Assembly (NCBI GenBank): GCA_965656035.1
Contig: CBFHIO010000029.1
Coordinates: 1-11,999, forward strand
DNA: 11,999 nt
From: SCGC-AAA076-P13 sp965656035
GTDB taxonomy: Bacteria; Pseudomonadota; Gammaproteobacteria; Magnimaribacterales; D2472
Direction: 5' to 3'
Below are positions 5,554 to 11,999 of the stretch, piece after piece. Every line of letters starts with the position of its first letter. The stretch's first letter is position 1. Made by a program: the position numbers and the translations under genes. The notes under the pieces were generated by a model. The model saw only the letters and a program-made list of their open reading frames with translations. It was not told where the DNA came from and searched no databases.

Positions 5554-5991
5554 CTAAGCTTTTTTGAAATACCTTTGGTGATGAGCTTCTGATAAATCTA
5601 AAAATTCTTTGTTAACCTCATCACGAATTTTCATAGGGTCATAATTTTTAAGATTAGTTATTCCAAATTGTTCTAAGTCTAAATTTTGTGATCCAGCAGC
5701 TCTAAGCAAATCAAAAATCCAAGTCAAAGGATCCATTGAATTATTGTAGTTAATTGCATTTTCTTTTAACTTTATTTGAAACAAATCTTTATCATGAACT
5801 TTGAACCTATCTTGAAGAATTAAGACTTTAAATTTTTCAAGCCGATCATTAACAAGCGCCCTTTCTTCTTGGGAATATTTTGGCCAGCCAATAATCTCGT
5901 GAACAAATCTTTTACACCCTTTGCAGACATCATCTCCGTATGTTGTAGAGCAGATACCTAAGCAAGGCGTTGTAGATCGAGTTTTTTGCAT
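5554..5991 (-). CDS. DUF1289-containing protein with an N-terminal four-cysteine motif
   Basis: The first ~55 residues match DUF1289: T-P-C10-L-G-I-C14, D-D-V-C23-K-G-C26-K-R, H-E-I-I-G-W and S-Q-E-E-R. The four cysteines probably bind a metal. The remaining ~90 residues are not in typical short DUF1289 proteins; they are soluble, with predicted helical and acidic/basic runs and a W-I-F-D-L-L segment, and I do not recognise them. Total 145 residues, so this is a longer member of the family or a two-domain protein. The ATG at 5991 lies directly before T-R-S-T-T-P-C, in keeping with the family's N-terminus. It is divergent from acnB (102-base gap) and convergent with the ferritin-like gene. Biochemical role unknown. 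Confidence 0.85.
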   Translation of the reverse strand: MQKTRSTTPCLGICSTTYGDDVCKGCKRFVHEIIGWPKYSQEERALVNDRLEKFKVLILQDRFKVHDKDLFQIKLKENAINYNNSMDPLTWIFDLLRAAGSQNLDLEQFGITNLKNYDPMKIRDEVNKEFLDLSEAHHQRYFKKA

Positions 5992-6093
5992 AATTAAGCA
6001 AGATAATAACTCATTTTTAAATAAATTCTCTGAATTAGTAGAAGCCTTTTACTTATAGGAGTAAAATTATTTGCGTTAACAAGGAGATAATCA

Positions 6094-8676
6094 ATGTTAA
6101 GCGAATACAAAGCACACGTAGACGAAAGAGCGGCACAAAATATTCCTCCGCTTCCATTAGATGCAGATCAAACTGCACAATTAGTAGATCTATTAAAATC
6201 TGAGCACGAAGAACCTGAATTTTTATTGCATTTACTCAAAGAAAGAGTACCTGCTGGTGTTGACCAATCGGCATATGTTAAAGCTGCATTTTTAGCTGAT
6301 ATAACAACCGGTAAAACCTCAAGCCCTTACATTGCAAAATCAGATGCGGTACATATTCTTGGCACTATGCTCGGTGGCTATAACATCCAGCCTTTGATTG
6401 AATGCCTAAAAATAGATGAATTAGGCGACGAAGCTGCTGAAGCTTTGGGAAAAACTTTACTAATTTTTGATGCCTTTAACGAAATCTTTGAATTATCAAA
6501 GACTAATGAGTATGCAAAAAAGGTTGTTGATGCTTGGGCAGAAGGAAAATGGTTTACCGAGAAAGAGAAACTTCCAGAACAAATTAAATTAACTGTCTAT
6601 AAAGTACCGGGTGAAATTAATACTGATGATCTTTCACCTGCGACAGATGCTTGGTCACGTCCTGATATCCCTCTTCATGCATTAGCTATGTTTAAAATGC
6701 CAAGAGAAGGTCTTGATAGACCGCTGGAAACTATTGAAGAGTTAAAACAAAAAGGTAATCCGCTTGTGTTTGTTGGTGATGTGGTTGGTACCGGTTCATC
6801 AAGAAAGTCTGCTACTAACTCAGTGTTATGGCATATGGGAGATGAGATACCTTATATCCCAAATAAAAAAGAAGGTGGTTTTTGTTTTGGTGGAAAAATA
6901 GCTCCAATCTTTTTTAATACATTAGAAGATTCAGGTGCTTTTCCAATTGAATTAGATGTTTCTAAGATGGAAATGGGTCAGGAGATTATTCTTGAGCCTT
7001 ATAATGGAAAAGTTCTTGATGCTTTAAGCAATGAAGTTATCTCTACTTTTGAACTTAAAACTGATGTTCTTCTTGATGAAGTTAGAGCTAACGGAAGAAT
7101 ACCATTAATTATTGGAAGACAATTAACAGATAAAACTAGAGAAGCTTTAGATTTAGAGCCTACAGATATATTCACAAGACCTGATGCCGCTGATGCTTCA
7201 GATAAAGGTTATACACTGGCACAAAAAATGGTTGGTAAGGCATGTGGTGTCGAAGGTATTAGACCAGGAACTTATTGTGAGCCAAGAATGACAACTGTTG
7301 GTTCTCAAGATACTACAGGGCCAATGACCAGAGATGAATTAAAAGAGTTAGCCTGCTTAGGTTTTTCAGCTGATTTGGTTATGCAATCCTTTTGTCATAC
7401 AGCAGCTTACCCAAAGCCTGTAGATATTGAGACACAACATAACCTACCTGATTTCATTATGAATCGCGGCGGTGTCTCTTTAAGGCCAGGTGATGGAATA
7501 ATACATTCATGGCTAAACAGAATGTTATTACCTGATGGAGTCGGAACAGGTGGCGATAGTCATACCAGATTCCCAATAGGTATTAGCTTCCCTGCTGGAT
7601 CAGGACTTGTAGCATTTGCTGCTACTTTGGGTGTAATGCCGTTAGACATGCCTGAATCAGTTTTGGTTAGATTTAAAGGTGAGATGCAACCAGGAATAAC
7701 TTTGAGAGATCTAGTTAATGCTATTCCTTATGCTGCTATACAAAAAGGTCTTTTAACTGTGGCAAAAGAAGGCAAAAAGAATATCTTCTCAGGAAGGTGT
7801 TTAGAAATCGAAGGCCTTCCAGATATGAAAGTTGAGCAAGCGTTTGAATTATCAGATGCATCGGCTGAAAGATCAGCCTCGGGTTGTACTGTTAGATTAA
7901 ACAAAGAACCAATCATCGAATATCTTCAATCAAATATTGTTATGTTGAGATGGATGATTGCAAGCGGTTATGGCGATGCTAAAACGCTTGAGAGAAGAGC
8001 TCAAGCTATGGAAGAATGGATTAAGAATCCTGAACTTCTAGAGCCAGATGAAAATGCAGAATACGCAGAAATTATCGAGATTGATTTGAACGAAATCACT
8101 GAGCCATTACTTGCATGTCCTAACGATCCTGATGATATTAAACCGTTATCAGAAGTTGCCAATACAGAAATTCAAGAAGTATTTATTGGGTCTTGTATGA
8201 CTAATATTGGACACTTTAGAGCTGCTGGTACCTTGTTACAAAAATATAATGGAACAAAAGCCAGGCTATGGATTGTTCCACCAACAAAAATGGATGAGAA
8301 ACAGCTAATGGAAGAAGGTATCTATAATGTATTTGGTGTATCAGGAGCTAGGACTGAATTGCCAGGATGTTCTCTATGCATGGGCAACCAAGCTAGGGTT
8401 CTTGCTAATTCTACTGTGGTTTCAACTTCTACTAGAAACTTCCCAAATAGATTGGGTGATGGTGCTGATGTGTTTTTAGCATCTGCAGAGTTATCAGCTA
8501 TAGCTTCAGTATTAGGAAGACTGCCCAGTGTGGAGGAGTATCACAAATATATGGATGATATTAATCCATTGGCTGATGATATATACAGATACCTGAACTT
8601 CAATGAGATTGAGACATATGTGGAGAGCGCAAATTCAGCAAACATACCTGCTGTAAATATTGTTAATCCTAATTAG
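6094..8676 (+). CDS. acnB: Aconitate hydratase B (bifunctional aconitase / 2-methylisocitrate dehydratase)
   Basis: Interconverts citrate and isocitrate through cis-aconitate in the TCA cycle; AcnB enzymes also act on 2-methylisocitrate. The 860 residues match E. coli AcnB (865). The N-terminal HEAT-like domain (M-L-S-E-Y...L-G-G-Y-N-I-Q-P-L-I) identifies it as the B type, followed by the swivel domain (D-L-S-P-A-T-D-A-W-S-R, G-T-G-S-S-R-K-S-A) and the catalytic domains (G-G-D-S-H-T-R-F-P). The [4Fe-4S] ligands are Cys701 (G-S-C-M-T-N), Cys759 and Cys762 (G-C-S-L-C-M-G-N). AAGGAG at 6081-6086 lies 7 bases before the ATG, consistent with high expression. Its stop overlaps the convergent purF stop by 4 bases. 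No promoter could be fixed in the 102-base upstream gap, although TAAAAT at 6062-6067 may be a -10. Confidence 0.98.
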   Translation: MLSEYKAHVDERAAQNIPPLPLDADQTAQLVDLLKSEHEEPEFLLHLLKERVPAGVDQSAYVKAAFLADITTGKTSSPYIAKSDAVHILGTMLGGYNIQPLIECLKIDELGDEAAEALGKTLLIFDAFNEIFELSKTNEYAKKVVDAWAEGKWFTEKEKLPEQIKLTVYKVPGEINTDDLSPATDAWSRPDIPLHALAMFKMPREGLDRPLETIEELKQKGNPLVFVGDVVGTGSSRKSATNSVLWHMGDEIPYIPNKKEGGFCFGGKIAPIFFNTLEDSGAFPIELDVSKMEMGQEIILEPYNGKVLDALSNEVISTFELKTDVLLDEVRANGRIPLIIGRQLTDKTREALDLEPTDIFTRPDAADASDKGYTLAQKMVGKACGVEGIRPGTYCEPRMTTVGSQDTTGPMTRDELKELACLGFSADLVMQSFCHTAAYPKPVDIETQHNLPDFIMNRGGVSLRPGDGIIHSWLNRMLLPDGVGTGGDSHTRFPIGISFPAGSGLVAFAATLGVMPLDMPESVLVRFKGEMQPGITLRDLVNAIPYAAIQKGLLTVAKEGKKNIFSGRCLEIEGLPDMKVEQAFELSDASAERSASGCTVRLNKEPIIEYLQSNIVMLRWMIASGYGDAKTLERRAQAMEEWIKNPELLEPDENAEYAEIIEIDLNEITEPLLACPNDPDDIKPLSEVANTEIQEVFIGSCMTNIGHFRAAGTLLQKYNGTKARLWIVPPTKMDEKQLMEEGIYNVFGVSGARTELPGCSLCMGNQARVLANSTVVSTSTRNFPNRLGDGADVFLASAELSAIASVLGRLPSVEEYHKYMDDINPLADDIYRYLNFNEIETYVESANSANIPAVNIVNPN

Positions 8677-10157
8677 GCTTTAGCTTTTTCTCTTTGTGCT
8701 TTGACTTCGTCTTGTCTGGATGTCTCTAAATCTTCAAGATAGTTTTCACCAAGAGGGGTTATGTATTCACCGGTGAATATTGAGGTTTCAAATTCTTTGA
8801 TTTTAGGATTACCGGTTTTGCACGTATCAATTAAATCCTCTAATGTTTGATAGACAAGCCAATCTGCTCCTATTTCTTTTGCAACCTCTTCATCGGTTCT
8901 ATTAGATGCAATAAGTTCACTGGTTGCAGGCATATCAATGCCATATAGATTTTGATATTTAATTGCAGGTGCTGCAGAAGCAAAATACACTTTATTGGCT
9001 CCGGCCTCTTTAGCCATTTCAATGATTTTCTTACTAGTAGTTCCTCTGACAATCGAATCATCAACTAGCATTACATTTTTACCCTCAAATTCTAAATCAA
9101 GAATATTTAACTTTCTTCTTACAGATTTTCTTCTTTCTTCTTGGTAAGGCATGATGAACGTTCTTCCAATATATCTATTTTTAACAAACCCTTCTCTGTA
9201 TGGAATATTTAAATCAACTGCAAGTTGAAGTGCTGCGGTGGTAGAACTATCAGGAATTGGAATTACAACATCAATATCGTGATCAGGATTTTTCTTTTTT
9301 ATTAATTCAGCAAGCTTTGATCCCATTCTCATTCTGGCTTTATAGACAGATATTTCATCAATGTTTGAATCTGGTCTTGAGAAATACACATACTCAAATA
9401 TGCATGGTCTTTTTTGAGGCGCTTCAGCACATTGTTGTGAAAAGAAATTACCCTTCTTATCGATATATACAGCTTCCCCTGGCTCCACATCACGAAGCTT
9501 TTTAAAGCCTTGTGATTCAAAAAGTGCATCTTCAGAGGCAATAATGTACTCATCTCTTTTAGTACCGTTTCTTATACCAATAGACAAGGGCCTTATGCCG
9601 TTACTATCTCTAAAAGCAAGAATACCATGACCTGTAATTAGCGCTAAAACAGCATAGGCACCATCACATCTTCTGTGGGTTTTGGCGACCGCTTTAAAAA
9701 TATGATCTGCTGAAGGATAAATTTCTCTTTGCTTTCCAAGCTCATGAGCAAAAATATTAAGCAATACTTCTGAATCAGAATCTGTATTAAGATGTCTCAT
9801 TTCAGCATGAAATAATTGAACGGCTAACTCCTTAGAGTTTGTGAGGTTTCCGTTGTGAGCAAGACTAATCCCGTAAGGAGAGTTAACATACATTGGTTGA
9901 GCAAATTCTTTACCTGCCCCACCAGCAGTAGGATATCTAACATGACCTATACCATAGTTACCAACGAGTTTTTCCATATGTCTTTGTTGAAAGACATCTC
10001 TAACATAACCCATTGATTTTCTGCTTTGGAGTTTGTCTTGTGAGTCGCACACCACCATACCAGCAGCATCTTGACCTCTATGCTGAAGCATTAAAAGGGA
10101 GTCATATATTTCAGCTGCTACGTTAGTCTCAGCAGAAATTCCAACTATTCCGCACAT
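8673..10157 (-). CDS. purF: Amidophosphoribosyltransferase PurF
   Basis: First committed step of purine synthesis: PRPP plus glutamine gives 5-phosphoribosylamine, glutamate and pyrophosphate, in the cytosol. At 494 residues it is close to E. coli PurF (505). M-C2-G-I-V-G-I-S starts the N-terminal Ntn glutaminase domain; Cys2 becomes the N-terminal nucleophile after Met removal, so there is no propeptide, as in the E. coli type. Also seen: G-H-V-R-Y-P-T-A-G-G, A-H-N-G-N-L-T-N and D-S-D-S-E. The C-terminal phosphoribosyltransferase domain carries the PRPP loop V365-D-D-S-I-V-R-G-T-T374, at E. coli-like numbering. The ATG overlaps the cvpA stop by one base (TAATG), with GAGGA 6 bases upstream inside cvpA. 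Last gene of the accD-dedD-cvpA-purF unit. Confidence 0.98.
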   Translation of the reverse strand: MCGIVGISAETNVAAEIYDSLLMLQHRGQDAAGMVVCDSQDKLQSRKSMGYVRDVFQQRHMEKLVGNYGIGHVRYPTAGGAGKEFAQPMYVNSPYGISLAHNGNLTNSKELAVQLFHAEMRHLNTDSDSEVLLNIFAHELGKQREIYPSADHIFKAVAKTHRRCDGAYAVLALITGHGILAFRDSNGIRPLSIGIRNGTKRDEYIIASEDALFESQGFKKLRDVEPGEAVYIDKKGNFFSQQCAEAPQKRPCIFEYVYFSRPDSNIDEISVYKARMRMGSKLAELIKKKNPDHDIDVVIPIPDSSTTAALQLAVDLNIPYREGFVKNRYIGRTFIMPYQEERRKSVRRKLNILDLEFEGKNVMLVDDSIVRGTTSKKIIEMAKEAGANKVYFASAAPAIKYQNLYGIDMPATSELIASNRTDEEVAKEIGADWLVYQTLEDLIDTCKTGNPKIKEFETSIFTGEYITPLGENYLEDLETSRQDEVKAQREKAKA

Positions 10158-10741
10158 TAGGAGTCCTCTTTAGTAGGATTTATATCTTCTTCATCTGGTG
10201 TCACCCGATCTTTTAAAGGCTCGATAACTTCCAGCGCTTCTTCAACAACATTTCTATTATCTATTAATTCCCTAAAATAAGCTTCAATTTGTGGAGCATA
10301 TTTTTCAATTATTGGAGTTATTTTTGATTTATTAATTAGATCTGTTGATTTAATGCTTGATGGTAATAACAAAAAGATTACAAATAATACAATTAGGCCT
10401 CTTGTGAGACCGAAAAGTACACCAAGAAATCTATCAAAGCCTGAGGCACCAGACCACTTAATAAGAGTACCAATAAACTTAATTACCATCCCGCCAAGAA
10501 TGATACAGACCATAAAAACGACAACGTAGGATAAGATTTTTGAAATCTCTTCATTACCAATAAACTCATTAATCTTTGGAGTTGCTAAGTACTCCAAACT
10601 TACAGCAGCAATGAAGGCAACAACCCATAAAAATAATGATAGAAACTCTTTTGTAAAACCTCTTGCTAAAGAAATAAGACCTGACGCAGTTAAGACAACA
10701 AGTATGAACCAATCAGTTACATTAAGCCCTAAAGCTTCCAT
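10157..10741 (-). CDS. cvpA: CvpA family inner-membrane protein
   Basis: A 194-residue inner-membrane protein of the CvpA (colicin V production) family, next to purF as in E. coli. Hydrophobic segments at about residues 10-26, 33-50, 69-90 and 104-126; the family's conserved S-L-x-R-G-F-x-x-E-x-L-S segment is present as S-L-A-R-G-F-T-K-E-F-L-S at 24-35, and F-D-R-F-L-G-V-L-F-G-L-T-R-G at 102-115 is the second conserved block. The C-terminal ~60 residues are soluble and end in a very acidic tail. E. coli CvpA is 162 residues, so the tail is longer here. The family is linked to envelope stress and colicin V export, with no proven mechanism. It starts 13 bases inside the dedD-like gene and its stop overlaps purF by one base, so all three are coupled. 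Confidence 0.95.
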   Translation of the reverse strand: MEALGLNVTDWFILVVLTASGLISLARGFTKEFLSLFLWVVAFIAAVSLEYLATPKINEFIGNEEISKILSYVVVFMVCIILGGMVIKFIGTLIKWSGASGFDRFLGVLFGLTRGLIVLFVIFLLLPSSIKSTDLINKSKITPIIEKYAPQIEAYFRELIDNRNVVEEALEVIEPLKDRVTPDEEDINPTKEDS

Positions 10742-11211
10742 CTAGATATTTCCCCATTTTTTGATTCTGAAACCTTTTGAATTAATTCAATATTTTGAAT
10801 GATATCACTCTCCTCAATAAAAGGACCTACGTAAACAGCGTGAAGATTTTTCTTTGAACCAAATACTTCTGTGAATGCAGGAAATCCTCCTTCATTGATT
10901 TGAGTAACCATTTTCTTTGCATTGTCTTCTGAAGATAAAACATGAACTCTAAGGACAAATAAGTCAAAGTCTGATCTCTCAATATTTGCAACATCTGAAT
11001 CTATTTTTTTGCTTGGCTTGATTGATTCTTCTTTTATGATATCAGCAGGATTCTCTTCAATTTCATTTGCAGAAACCGCTTCTTCTTTAGGCATACTATC
11101 TAAAATCTTGAACTTCTGTTGATAATCAACCTGAGGAGTTAAAACAAAAAAGAGAAGAATTAGTAATACACTAATGCTAAAAACAAGACCTACAAATCTC
11201 TCAGTATTCAT
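10729..11211 (-). CDS. dedD: DedD-like SPOR domain protein (septal peptidoglycan-binding)
   Basis: A 160-residue bitopic protein: short cytosolic N-terminus, one membrane helix (about residues 6-25), an acidic and Ser/Lys-rich linker (about 26-82) and a C-terminal SPOR domain (about 84-160; F-V-L-R-V-H-V...A-K-K-M-V-T-Q-I-N-E-G-G-F-P-A-F and H-A-V-Y-V-G-P-F). SPOR domains bind glycan strands stripped of stem peptides at the division site, so a role in septation is likely. Sequence identity to E. coli DedD (220 residues) is low by eye; the name rests on architecture and on its position between accD and cvpA. The linker is shorter than in E. coli. The ATG overlaps the accD stop by one base (TAATG), and its end overlaps cvpA by 13 bases. 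Confidence 0.88.
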   Translation of the reverse strand: MNTERFVGLVFSISVLLILLFFVLTPQVDYQQKFKILDSMPKEEAVSANEIEENPADIIKEESIKPSKKIDSDVANIERSDFDLFVLRVHVLSSEDNAKKMVTQINEGGFPAFTEVFGSKKNLHAVYVGPFIEESDIIQNIELIQKVSESKNGEISRWKL

Positions 11212-11999
11212 TAAGCTCTATATATTTTTTTTAGTAGTCCGTGAACTTTGGTCCTAATATTTTTTCGGTGAACAATCATATCAATTGCTCCATGTTTTAA
11301 CAAAAACTCAGATTTTTGAAAGTCATCAGGCAAATCTACTCTTACGGTTTGCTCGATCACTCTTCTTCCAGCGAAACCAACCAATGCATCGGGTTCGGCA
11401 ATATTTATATCACCAAGCATAGCCAAACTGGCTGAAACCCCACCGTATATTGGATCTATCATCACTGAAATATAAGGAAGTTTTTCTGCCTTAAGTTTTT
11501 GTAAGGCAGCAGAAGTTTTTGCCATTTGCATTAATGACACCATTGATTCTTGCATTCGTGCACCACCACTTGTTGAGAAGCATATAAACGGGCATCGGGA
11601 TTTGATTGCCTCATTCACTCCTTGAACAAATTTCTCTCCTACTACTCCTCCCATAGAGCCACCCATAAACCTAAATTCAAACGCAGCTACTACAACATTC
11701 ATTGAATCAAGAGCGCCTTTAGCAATAACAATGGCTTCCTTTTCTCCTGTTGATGAAATCGCATCTTTAATTCTTGAGGTATAGTTTTTTGTATCTTTAA
11801 AGTTTAAGGAATCTTTTGTTTTAATATCTGCAGCTATTTCCTCATACTGTCCATTATCTAAAAAAATTTCCAATCTTTTTCTTGCTCCTATTCTGAGGTG
11901 ATGATCGCATTTTGGACATACAAAAAGTGATTTTTCTAAATCAGGAGCATACAAAACAGATTCACATGAAGGGCAAGAGCTCCACAACCCATCTGGCAC
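11211..11999 (-). CDS. accD: Acetyl-CoA carboxylase carboxyltransferase subunit beta (N-terminus outside window)
   Basis: Beta subunit of the carboxyltransferase that makes malonyl-CoA for fatty acid synthesis, working with AccA in an A2B2 complex. About 262 residues are visible. The frame is open to the window edge; the GTG at 11999 is read here as an internal Val, because E. coli AccD (304 residues) has about 25 more residues before the matching P-E-G-V-W segment. The zinc ribbon is complete: C-P-S-C (visible residues 9-12) and C-P-K-C (28-31). The crotonase-fold core shows G-G-S-M-G-G-V-V-G-E-K, S-G-G-A-R-M-Q-E-S, D-P-I-Y-G-G-V-S-A-S, and F-A-G-R-R-V-I-E-Q-T. It is the first visible gene of the minus-strand operon and overlaps the dedD-like gene by one base; folC does not follow it. 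Confidence 0.97.
   Translation of the reverse strand: MPDGLWSSCPSCESVLYAPDLEKSLFVCPKCDHHLRIGARKRLEIFLDNGQYEEIAADIKTKDSLNFKDTKNYTSRIKDAISSTGEKEAIVIAKGALDSMNVVVAAFEFRFMGGSMGGVVGEKFVQGVNEAIKSRCPFICFSTSGGARMQESMVSLMQMAKTSAALQKLKAEKLPYISVMIDPIYGGVSASLAMLGDINIAEPDALVGFAGRRVIEQTVRVDLPDDFQKSEFLLKHGAIDMIVHRKNIRTKVHGLLKKIYRA

Noticed and set aside
5546..5562. AGCTAAGCT followed by six T bases between the ferritin-like and DUF1289 genes, considered as a shared terminator.
   Set aside because: The possible stem is too short (about 4 base pairs with almost no loop) to support a call, despite the T run.
9257..9505. 82-codon frame on the plus strand inside purF, and similar long frames at 1083-1265, 3150-3353, 7728-7916, 8870-9064 and 9329-9553.
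   Set aside because: All lie within well-identified genes in other frames, lack ribosome sites and resemble no protein; they are shadows of the real coding sequence.

Overview
The window is AT-rich (roughly one third G+C by eye), gene-dense and tightly packed: no gap longer than about 140 bases, many 1-13 base overlaps, no RNA gene, insertion sequence or CRISPR array seen. Gene content (LpxH, UmuDC under an E. coli-type LexA box, AcnB, and accD-dedD-cvpA-purF) points to a Gram-negative gammaproteobacterium. The low G+C and compactness would suit a streamlined marine lineage such as SAR86-like groups, but that placement is inference and the sequence alone does not prove it.

Layout. Bases 1-329 hold the C-terminal end of a sulfotransferase. 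Bases 365-1695 hold a cyclophilin lipoprotein overlapping lpxH (lipid A synthesis). A four-helix membrane protein of unknown role (1743-2222, minus) runs divergently from umuD-umuC (2344-4034). A near-perfect LexA (SOS) box lies between them at 2311-2330. Directly after umuC is a 36-residue single-helix membrane microprotein (4089-4199) with a perfect AGGAGGT ribosome site, preceded by a strong sigma-54-like -24/-12 element. A DUF2237 gene (minus) then diverges from a DCC/DUF393 gene (plus). A ferritin-like gene with a clear sigma-70 promoter (5106-5546) converges on a DUF1289 gene (5554-5991). acnB (6094-8676) follows with a strong ribosome site.

The right-hand third is a minus-strand operon read from the window's right edge: accD (N-terminus off the edge), a DedD/SPOR protein, cvpA and purF, joined by start/stop overlaps. 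folC, which sits between accD and dedD in E. coli, is absent. acnB and purF meet tail to tail with a 4-base overlap.

Best leads: the 36-residue membrane protein and its apparent sigma-54 promoter right behind an SOS mutagenesis operon; the SOS box placed so that it could also govern the divergent membrane protein; and a cyclophilin that could be made in both lipoprotein and cytosolic forms from two starts. Most of the rest is ordinary housekeeping.
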